Assembly (NCBI GenBank): GCA_934279105.1
Contig: CAKQWR010000124.1
Span: 1 to 5,917, forward strand
Reading direction: 5' to 3'
DNA from: an uncultured Oribacterium sp.
GTDB lineage: Bacteria > Bacillota > Clostridia > Lachnospirales > Lachnospiraceae
DNA: 5,917 nt
Positions 1-5,174 of the stretch are shown piece after piece. The notes under the pieces were generated by a model. The model was not told the DNA's origin and did not search any database. It saw nothing but the letters and a program-made list of their open reading frames with translations. The translations under genes and the position numbers were made by a program. Each line of letters begins with the position of its first letter. Position 1 is the first letter of the stretch.

Positions 1-116
1 AGAGCGTCCAGAAAACACCTGCGAAATGCGCCCAGAAAATCATCAGACAGAAAATATACTTCAGAGAATCAAGATAAAAATACCGTTTTGTAGAATTCGC
101 CATTATAAAGCCCTGT
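1..116. other. Left-edge segment, possibly the tail of an upstream gene
   Basis: No gene can be assigned here. On the + strand, frame 1 is open from the window edge to a TAG at 91-93 and frame 2 is open to a TAG at about 173-175, so the 3' end of an upstream gene could be present in either. The frame-1 peptide would be a basic, hydrophilic 30-residue tail, but nothing in it is recognisable. The segment is A-rich and contains three loosely similar blocks around CCAGAAAA, CCAGAAAA and ACAGAAAA (near 8, 32 and 49). They are too short and degenerate to call a repeat. Confidence 0.2.
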
Positions 117-211
117 TTACAGTCATCCAGTCGGGCTGCGCGGAAACTGCCGTTCGTAACGCAGGACTACGCTAGGAACGGTAGCTTCCGGATGACCCGA
201 CTGAACTGTAA
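117..211. repeat. 95-bp imperfect palindrome (long hairpin 1)
   Basis: The arms 117-158 and 173-211 are imperfect reverse complements. TTACAGT (117-123) pairs with ACTGTAA (205-211). CAGTCGGG (128-135) pairs with CCCGACTG (196-203). CGGAA (141-145) pairs with TTCCG (186-190). The inner stretch 147-158 pairs with 173-184 with one G-T pair and one mismatch, leaving a loop of about 14 nt. A few unpaired bases near 124-127 and 136-140 break the stem. No T-run follows, so it is not a standard intrinsic terminator. There is no transposase and no visible target-site duplication. It could be a small non-autonomous element, a structured RNA or a nucleoid/protein binding site; the sequence alone does not decide. 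Confidence 0.7.
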
Positions 212-247
212 TCCTTATCGTTCTATTTATCACTAATGTAGTAAAAA

Positions 248-276
248 TTGCACGAATGCGCAATATATAGTAGAAT
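248..276 (+). promoter_or_regulatory. Sigma-A-type promoter for the DUF2142 gene
   Basis: TTGCAC at 248-253 (4 of 6 to TTGACA, with the TTG and a terminal C/A difference) is followed by a 17-bp spacer and TAGAAT at 271-276 (5 of 6 to TATAAT). Expected transcription start is near 283. The transcript would carry a leader of about 210 nt containing all of the 161-bp hairpin before the first gene. The spacer contains GAATGCGCAAT (254-264), which recurs inverted at 331-341 inside the hairpin. The assignment rests on sequence match alone. Confidence 0.55.
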
Positions 277-305
277 GACCTCGTTTATAAAAGTTGTCAC
301 ACACA

Positions 306-466
306 GGAAACCGGAGATGAAGCCCTCTAAATTGCGCATTCAAAGAACAGGTTCTATCGAATCGTCCGTGGATGACATACAGGCTTGCCTGTGATGGCAG
401 CCACGGACGATCCGATAGGTTCTGTACTTTGAACTAAGTGAGTAGAGGGCTTCATCTCCGGTTTCC
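306..466. repeat. 161-bp near-continuous palindrome (long hairpin 2) in the leader
   Basis: The outer arms 306-329 and 443-466 are perfect 24-bp reverse complements, from GGAAACCGG on the left to CCGGTTTCC on the right. A symmetric 9 x 9 nt internal loop follows (330-338 against 434-442), with no complementarity. Arms 339-371 and 401-433 then match at 28 of 33 positions, and two of the five differences would be G-U pairs in RNA. The apex 372-400 is itself mostly paired and ends in ACAGGC-TT-GCCTGT (379-392). The structure ends 16 nt before the ribosome binding site of the gene at 494. No flanking direct repeat and no T-run are visible. Candidate explanations are a structured regulatory leader, an RNase III-type processing site, or a MITE-like insertion between promoter and gene. 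Confidence 0.85.
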
Positions 467-482
467 GTCCGAGACTAAAGTA

Positions 483-487
483 AGAGG
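483..487 (+). promoter_or_regulatory. Ribosome binding site of the DUF2142 gene
   Basis: AGAGG lies 6 nt before the ATG at 494. It supports that start, and it sits just outside the long hairpin, so the hairpin stem itself would not cover it. Confidence 0.6.
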
Positions 488-493
488 AACATT

Positions 494-2062
494 ATGTTAC
501 AGATTTTTCAGAGTGTACGGGGAACTGCGGATCAGTTTCTGATACACTGGTTCGGCTGTCTGATCATCGCGCTCTGTGTGATCATCGGCGTCTGCATGTA
601 TGCATTTAAAAAATCAAGATGGCAGCTTCACCAGATCTACTTCATCGCGGTGTTCTGGATGGGGCTTGTCTTCCTGCTTGCCCTGCCGCCGCTATCGGCA
701 CCGGACGAGATTCTGCATTTCACCGGAGCGTATGCGCTGTCGAATCAGATGATGGGCCAGCCGGTTCGGGATGAGGATGGACATGTTCGAATCCGTCAGG
801 AGGATGAGTACATCGTGAACTGGCCGGGGGACGATGATCCTTGTAAGGCGACGGTGCTGGGCCAGACACTCGATCGCTCGGTATATGCGGCGATGCACGA
901 AAAGAGCCTCGCCCCGGCGACGGAGGAGGGAAGCAGCATCACCCTGCAGCAGCCGGTAAAAACGACACCGTGTGCCTACTTTCTTCCGGCACTCGGCATC
1001 ACCCTCGCGCGCTTCATGAAGCTAAGCGCCATCGGCCTCGTGCTCTTCGGACGCTTCATGAATCTTCTGATGTTCGCAGTGCTTGGATCGATGACGGTGC
1101 GCCGTACGCCGATCGGAAAAGAAGTGTTCTTCGCGATCTCACTCTTCCCGATGACGCTCGAGCTGGCCGGAAGCTACAGCTACGATAGCTACATCATCGC
1201 ACTCAGTTTCTATCTGATTGCCGTGATTCTCGATCTCGCGCTCGCAAAACCATGGGCGAATATTACACGAAAAAACGTGGTGGAACTCTCTATCCTCGCG
1301 ATTCTGCTGTCACCGTGTAAGATGATCTATGCGACGCTGTTCCTTCTCTGTCTCATGATCCCGGTTCGGAAGTGGGGCGGGAAGCCGTGGCCGAAGTGGA
1401 TACTGTCGGTGCTCCTGATCGGCATACTGATCGTGGGCTCCATTCTGCTCGTGAATTTCCGGGAGGTTCTCCGTTATGTCAATGCTTCCGGCGTGACACA
1501 GGCACCAGAATTTACCTCTTCCGGCGATGTCAACACCGTGAAGCTGCATGACCTCGCAGAGCTGATGTATGATCGGACACTCGTGTTCCGCATCATCCGA
1601 AATACGCTGCAGATCTTAGGGGGACAGTTCCTCGGCACGACCGTCGGCATGTGGCTCGGCGCGTTTGATCGTGGTCTCATGACCCCGATGCCATTGCTGA
1701 TCCTCTTCTGGATACTGACGCTGGTGCTTGCCATCGTCGGATGCAGCGAGGAGCCGGCACTGTCGATACCGCGCAGAATCTGGATGGTATGTGTGTTTCT
1801 GCTGCTGAGCTTCGTTCTGCTGGTCAGCATGCTGCTTGCGTATACGCCGGCGGACACCTTCTATATTTTAGGCGTTCAGGGACGCTATTTCCTTCCGTTT
1901 CTTCCGGTGCTGCTGCTCGCATTTCGTACGCCACAGCTCCATCGCCTGCGTTCGCTGGCACATGGCCGGTTCAAACTTGAGAACGTGCTTCTCAGCGTGA
2001 TGATGCTGATGGACGCGATGGTGCTCCTCGGCTGTTTTGTGACCGTTGTGCAGCGAGGATGA
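494..2062 (+). CDS. DUF2142 family polytopic membrane protein
   Basis: The 522-residue product is very hydrophobic, with roughly ten membrane segments. Two are N-terminal (about 16-38 and 47-67), then comes an outer loop of about 90 residues (71-160), and the remaining helices run to about 519. Family hallmarks are visible: PPLSAPDEILHF at 65-76 (the P-x-DE-x-x-H signature after the second helix), GRFMN at 186-190, SYSYDS at 227-232, and VQGRYFLPFLP at 461-471. DUF2142 proteins have no settled biochemical role. Their layout, with an acidic motif in the first outer loop, resembles GT-C-type lipid-linked sugar transferases, and they often occur in cell-surface polysaccharide loci. The adjacent glycan-exporter permease fits that setting. 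A transferase activity here is inference. The start at 494 is supported by AGAGG. The likely promoter is at 248-276, with the 161-bp hairpin between. Length and motifs look intact. Confidence 0.88.
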   Translation: MLQIFQSVRGTADQFLIHWFGCLIIALCVIIGVCMYAFKKSRWQLHQIYFIAVFWMGLVFLLALPPLSAPDEILHFTGAYALSNQMMGQPVRDEDGHVRIRQEDEYIVNWPGDDDPCKATVLGQTLDRSVYAAMHEKSLAPATEEGSSITLQQPVKTTPCAYFLPALGITLARFMKLSAIGLVLFGRFMNLLMFAVLGSMTVRRTPIGKEVFFAISLFPMTLELAGSYSYDSYIIALSFYLIAVILDLALAKPWANITRKNVVELSILAILLSPCKMIYATLFLLCLMIPVRKWGGKPWPKWILSVLLIGILIVGSILLVNFREVLRYVNASGVTQAPEFTSSGDVNTVKLHDLAELMYDRTLVFRIIRNTLQILGGQFLGTTVGMWLGAFDRGLMTPMPLLILFWILTLVLAIVGCSEEPALSIPRRIWMVCVFLLLSFVLLVSMLLAYTPADTFYILGVQGRYFLPFLPVLLLAFRTPQLHRLRSLAHGRFKLENVLLSVMMLMDAMVLLGCFVTVVQRG

Positions 2063-2075
2063 AAAGTGGTATAAT
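2046..2075 (+). promoter_or_regulatory. Possible promoter before the ABC permease gene
   Basis: A perfect TATAAT lies at 2070-2075, with TTGTGC at 2046-2051 (3 of 6 to TTGACA) 18 bp upstream. It overlaps the 3' end of the DUF2142 gene (stop at 2060-2062). Transcription would start near 2082 and give a leader of about 130 nt before the permease. The -35 element is weak, so read-through from the upstream gene is equally possible. Confidence 0.45.
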
Positions 2076-2212
2076 AAAGTGTTCATACAGATACGCAGAA
2101 GGATGGCGCCTGTGAAGAACATCGCTTTCCGAACATTCAGGATGGCATATTTTAAGAAAGAGATATCTGAGGGGCTTCGAAGCACCGGACAGATGGATAG
2201 ACGAAATTTTTT

Positions 2213-3028
2213 ATGAAAGCATTTATCGAATTATTACAGCACATGACCGAGAAGCGACGGATGATTCTGGACCTTGCAAAGTCGGATTTCCGGAAACGCT
2301 TCGTCGGTTCTTACTTCGGCATCATCTGGATGTTTCTCCAGCCGCTCGCGACGGTGACCATCTATGCGTTTATCTTCGGACCATATGGTTTCAAATCCGC
2401 GCCGCCGGTGCCGAACACGAGCTACGTAGTCTGGCTGATTCCAGGTCTCGTCCCATGGTTCTTCTTTAGTGAGAGCCTGAATACCCTTACCGGCATCCTG
2501 CAGGAGTACAGTTACCTCGTAAAGAAAGTGGTCTTTCCGGTGGAGCTTCTCCCGATCATCAAGCTTGCCTCCTGCTTTTTCGTTCACCTATGTTTTATCA
2601 TCATCATGCTGGTCGCCTGCCTCGTGTCCGGCAAGACACCGATGATCAGCTGGATTCAGATTCTCTATTACAGCTTCGCGGCATCCGTTCTGGTGCTGGG
2701 TCTCGGCTATCTTACGAGTGCGGTCAATGTTTTCTTTAAGGACATGCAGCAGATCGTCGGCATCTGCCTCCAGTTCGGAATCTGGATGTGTCCGATCATG
2801 TACGATGAGACCCTTTTTACGAGCCGTGCACCGTGGGTGGCAATCGTGCTCAAGCTGAATCCGCTATACTATATCGTGGCCGGATACCGTGATTCCATGC
2901 TGACCGGCGATGCTTTCTGGATGCGACCGACTCTCGGAATCTATTTCTGGGGAGTGACACTCCTCATTTTCTTCGTCGGCCTTTCGTTTTTCCGGAAGCT
3001 CCGTCCGCATTTTTCAGATGTGCTGTAA
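2213..3028 (+). CDS. ABC-2 type polysaccharide export permease (Wzm/TagG-like)
   Basis: The 271-residue integral membrane subunit belongs to the ABC-2 exporters that move undecaprenyl-linked glycans (teichoic acid, O-antigen or capsule type) across the membrane. The amphipathic N-terminus leads into SDFRKRFVGSYFGIIWMFLQ (24-43), the usual gate-helix entry of this family. About six membrane segments follow (roughly 36-57, 73-90, 112-138, 150-175, 182-198, 242-260). Other typical blocks are YLVKKVVFPVELLP (101-114), FFKDMQQIVGI (174-184) and LNPLYYIVAGYRDS (215-228). Length is normal. Such permeases need an ATPase partner (Wzt/TagH), normally encoded next door; none is present here. The start at 2213 has only a weak GGA/GGAUAG-like site, with a T-run directly before the ATG. 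An in-frame TAG at 2198-2200 excludes a longer protein. M11 (2243) is a poorer alternative. The substrate cannot be told from the sequence. Confidence 0.92.
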   Translation: MKAFIELLQHMTEKRRMILDLAKSDFRKRFVGSYFGIIWMFLQPLATVTIYAFIFGPYGFKSAPPVPNTSYVVWLIPGLVPWFFFSESLNTLTGILQEYSYLVKKVVFPVELLPIIKLASCFFVHLCFIIIMLVACLVSGKTPMISWIQILYYSFAASVLVLGLGYLTSAVNVFFKDMQQIVGICLQFGIWMCPIMYDETLFTSRAPWVAIVLKLNPLYYIVAGYRDSMLTGDAFWMRPTLGIYFWGVTLLIFFVGLSFFRKLRPHFSDVL

Positions 3029-3076
3029 ACGTGCACAGAGGGCTGTGCTGTCGGAAATCATCAAAACTTTGTGACC

Positions 3077-3099
3077 ATATACCCGGAACCCGGGTGTTT
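3077..3099 (+). terminator. Small hairpin after the permease gene, weak terminator candidate
   Basis: ACCCGG (3081-3086) and CCGGGT (3090-3095) form a 6-bp GC-rich stem around AAC. It can be extended by one A-T and one T-G pair to 3079/3097. The sequence after it is GTTTATAG, a poor U-tract, so at best it is a weak terminator or pause site. It lies 50 bp after the permease stop codon. Confidence 0.3.
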
Positions 3100-3109
3100 A
3101 TAGATGAAC

Positions 3110-3164
3110 AGGTGCGTAGGCGTACCTCTGCGCGAAGCGCGCAGAGCTATCGATGCGAAGCGCA
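3110..3164 (+). other. Cluster of GC-rich hairpins before plsC
   Basis: Three inverted repeats lie in a row in the 150-bp gap. AGGTGCG/CGTACCT (3110-3116 with 3121-3127) contains one G-T pair and a TAGG loop. CTCTGCGCG-AAG-CGCGCAGAG (3126-3146) is a perfect 9-bp stem. TGCG-AAG-CGCA (3154-3164) repeats the core and loop of the second. The first two share bases 3126-3127, so they compete at the edge. The cluster ends a few bases before the plsC ribosome binding site. No T-run follows any of them. This would be a structured leader or an RNA processing site if transcribed. Function is unknown. Confidence 0.55.
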
Positions 3165-3167
3165 CAT

Positions 3168-3172
3168 AAGGA
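3168..3172 (+). promoter_or_regulatory. Ribosome binding site of plsC
   Basis: AAGGAG at about 3168-3173 lies 5-6 nt before the ATG at 3179. It is a strong, well-placed site that fixes the start of the acyltransferase gene. Confidence 0.75.
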
Positions 3173-3178
3173 GTCCAT

Positions 3179-3931
3179 ATGCTGTATACCATTGTCGTTT
3201 TAGCAAACGTTCTGTTTTTTCTGACGCTCGGTAGCCTTCGCTATAAAGGAAAGGCCGAAGCCATCCAGGACCCGAAGAAGCGCGCGGAATATGTGCTTCC
3301 GATCGTACAGGGTATTTTCCGGAAGATTCTGAAGGCAGCCCATGTGACGGTGGAGGTCGAGGGAATGGAAAACCTTAGCTCGATTCCGAAGGATGAGGGG
3401 GTCCTGTTTGTCGGTAATCACCGCTCGTATTTCGATGTCATCATCGCCTATACACTGGTGGACCGTCCGACCGGCTTCATCGCGAAAATCGAGATGGAGA
3501 AACTGAAGCCACTGAAGCGCTGGATGGAGTATCTCGGCTGTCTGTTTATGGATCGTAACAATCTGAAGCAGTCTCTGAAGGTGATTATCACGGCCATCAA
3601 GCAGGTGCGGGAGGGACAGTCTATCTGGATCTATCCGGAGGGCACCCGCGCAGAAGGAGAGAACGATCTCGATATGGAGTCGTTTAAGGAAGGTTCCTTT
3701 AAGGTGGCAGAAAAGACCGGATGTAAGATCGTTCCGGTATCGATGATCAACACACGAAATATTCTGGAAGCCCAGTTTCCGGCGATCAAGCCACAGCATA
3801 TCAAGGTGCGTATCGGTGCCCCGATTGAGGTGAAGAATCTCAGTGAAGAGGAGCAGAAGCATATCGGTGCCTATGTACAGGCGAAGGTAAAAGCAGATGT
3901 GCAGGCACTACTGACAGAAGAGAAAGACTAG
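3179..3931 (+). CDS. plsC: 1-acyl-sn-glycerol-3-phosphate acyltransferase (PlsC family)
   Basis: The 250-residue membrane-associated acyltransferase would convert lysophosphatidic acid to phosphatidic acid in phospholipid synthesis. One N-terminal membrane helix (about 2-20) precedes the catalytic domain. The HX4D motif is NHRSYFD, with H81 and D86 as the catalytic pair. The second family block is FMDRNN (123-128). The glycerol-phosphate-binding block is PEGTRAEGE (153-161), with EGTR at 154-157. KIVPVSM (183-189) is the fourth block. All key residues are intact and length is normal for bacterial PlsC. The start is set by AAGGAG. It follows the permease after 150 bp containing several hairpins and precedes pheA by 12 bp, so it is probably co-transcribed with pheA. 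A related acyltransferase with a different acceptor cannot be excluded. Confidence 0.9.
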   Translation: MLYTIVVLANVLFFLTLGSLRYKGKAEAIQDPKKRAEYVLPIVQGIFRKILKAAHVTVEVEGMENLSSIPKDEGVLFVGNHRSYFDVIIAYTLVDRPTGFIAKIEMEKLKPLKRWMEYLGCLFMDRNNLKQSLKVIITAIKQVREGQSIWIYPEGTRAEGENDLDMESFKEGSFKVAEKTGCKIVPVSMINTRNILEAQFPAIKPQHIKVRIGAPIEVKNLSEEEQKHIGAYVQAKVKADVQALLTEEKD

Positions 3932-3943
3932 AAGGATCATTAC

Positions 3944-5092
3944 ATGGAAGAAAAGAACGCACTTTTACAGATTCGTGACCAGCTCGATGTGCTGGATCAT
4001 CAGATTACAGAACTCTACAAGAAGCGGATGGACCTCTGCGAGCAGGTCGCAGAATATAAGATCGAAACCGGGAAGGCTGTATTTGACCCGGTGCGGGAGG
4101 CGCAGAAGCTCGATACCGTCGAGTCGTACCTCGAGAGTGACTTCGATCGAAAAGCGATCCGCGAGCTGTATCAGCAGATGATGACCATTTCCCGGCGTCG
4201 GCAGTTCGGTATTTTATCTGCGCATGGGAAAACCTTCCATGCGGATTTTGAAAAGGTGGATGCGATTCCGAAGAGTGAAAAGCGTGTGGTTTATCAGGGC
4301 GTGGAGGGAGCATATGCGCATCTCGCGGCACGCCAGTGCTTCGGCGCAGAGGCGACACTCACGCATGTAAAGACCTGGAAGGATGCGATGGATCAGGTCG
4401 TCGAGGGCACGGCAGACTATGCCGTACTTCCGATTGAAAATTCAAGCCATGGCGCGGTTTCTGACATTTTTGACCTGCTGGTGCGCTACCCGGCACTGAC
4501 GATCGTGGAGGAAGTGGATCTTCATGTTGAGCATGCGCTGATGAGTGTGGCCGGTGCCACCATCGAGGGACTTCGTCAGATTTACTCTCACCCGCAGGCA
4601 CTCGGACAGTGCTCCGCTTTTCTGGAGGCACATCCGGAGATTACGCCGGTGCCGGTACTGAATACAGCGGTTGCGGCAGAGTACGTAAGGGATCATCAGG
4701 ATCCTTCCATCGCTGCACTTGCATCGGAGCTTTCGGCAGAGCTGTATGATCTGGAGATTCTCAAGCGAGGCGTCAACCAGGAGAAGACCAATACCACGCG
4801 GTTTATCGTCCTCGGTCGTGCACGTATCTATACAGAGAAAGCGCAGAAAATCAGCATTTACTTCGAAACAGCACATAAGCCGGGCGCACTGTATAACGCT
4901 CTTGGTAATTTTATATTTAATGATGTCAATATGCTTATGATCGAATCCCGTCCGATTCCGGAGAAGCCGTTCGAGTACCGTTTCTTCGTCGATCTCGAGG
5001 GAAATCTGTCCATGCCGAATGTAATCAATGCACTCGCCGGCCTGGAGGATCAGATAACGGTCCTTCGGATTCTGGGAAATTATGGTGTGTAA
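3944..5092 (+). CDS. pheA: Bifunctional chorismate mutase / prephenate dehydratase (P-protein)
   Basis: The 382-residue cytosolic enzyme takes chorismate to prephenate and on to phenylpyruvate, the committed steps of phenylalanine synthesis. The AroQ chorismate mutase domain (about 1-92) keeps the catalytic set in E. coli-like spacing: R11, R28, K39, D48, R51, E52 and Q87. The prephenate dehydratase domain (about 113-291) shows VYQGVEGAYAHLA (116-128), PIENSSHGAV (163-172), SHPQALGQC (215-223) and TNTTRF (282-287); TRF holds the essential threonine. A C-terminal ACT domain (about 302-380) carries GALYNAL (314-320) and ESRP (334-337), the phenylalanine-binding motifs, so feedback inhibition by phenylalanine is expected. 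Nothing is missing. GAAGGA 7 nt before the ATG supports the start. The 12-bp gap after plsC has no room for a T-box or attenuator, so any transcriptional control must lie further upstream. Confidence 0.96.
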   Translation: MEEKNALLQIRDQLDVLDHQITELYKKRMDLCEQVAEYKIETGKAVFDPVREAQKLDTVESYLESDFDRKAIRELYQQMMTISRRRQFGILSAHGKTFHADFEKVDAIPKSEKRVVYQGVEGAYAHLAARQCFGAEATLTHVKTWKDAMDQVVEGTADYAVLPIENSSHGAVSDIFDLLVRYPALTIVEEVDLHVEHALMSVAGATIEGLRQIYSHPQALGQCSAFLEAHPEITPVPVLNTAVAAEYVRDHQDPSIAALASELSAELYDLEILKRGVNQEKTNTTRFIVLGRARIYTEKAQKISIYFETAHKPGALYNALGNFIFNDVNMLMIESRPIPEKPFEYRFFVDLEGNLSMPNVINALAGLEDQITVLRILGNYGV

Positions 5093-5174
5093 GGCATAAG
5101 CAGAAGGAAAATGCGGTTCCAATCGGACGTGCAGTTCAGCGTAATGGCGGAAGTCATAAGCGAAAGGAGAAAGG
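5093..5174 (+). other. Gap with a duplicated ribosome-binding-site block and a 25-codon frame
   Basis: CATAAGC followed by a purine-rich Shine-Dalgarno stretch and ATGC occurs twice, 60 bp apart (about 5095-5114 and 5155-5178). The second copy is the start region of the response regulator. The first precedes an ATG at 5111 that opens a 25-codon frame ending at TAA 5186-5188, inside the regulator gene. The peptide has no recognisable features. No clear promoter or terminator is visible in the gap. Confidence 0.4.
5163..5169 (+). promoter_or_regulatory. Ribosome binding site of the response regulator
   Basis: AAAGGAG lies 5 nt before the ATG at 5175. It is close to consensus and supports this start and efficient translation. 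Confidence 0.75.

Noticed and set aside
117..211. Rho-independent terminator
   Set aside because: The stem is much too long and interrupted, and the sequence after 211 is mixed rather than a T-run.
306..466. Insertion sequence or transposon with terminal inverted repeats
   Set aside because: The inverted arms have no coding sequence between them and no flanking target duplication is visible. A MITE is kept only as a hypothesis.
1..493. CRISPR array or tRNA in the gene-free left end
   Set aside because: The repeats are two different inverted repeats, not spaced direct repeats, and no cloverleaf with a CCA end or T-loop consensus was found.
3031..3234. 67-codon + strand frame starting in the gap before plsC
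   Set aside because: It starts at a GTG with no ribosome binding site, runs through the hairpin cluster and overlaps the well-supported plsC start by 56 bp.
3200..3862. Long antisense open frame (220 codons) opposite plsC
   Set aside because: It lies wholly inside a gene with intact PlsC motifs, has no ribosome binding site and encodes no recognisable protein. It is a by-product of codon bias.
3932..3943. T-box or attenuator before pheA
   Set aside because: Only 12 bp separate plsC and pheA, so there is no room for a leader there.
4442..5122. Antisense open frame (226 codons) opposite pheA
   Set aside because: The + strand carries complete dehydratase and ACT motifs; the antisense peptide is rich in His, Cys and Arg and looks like nothing known.
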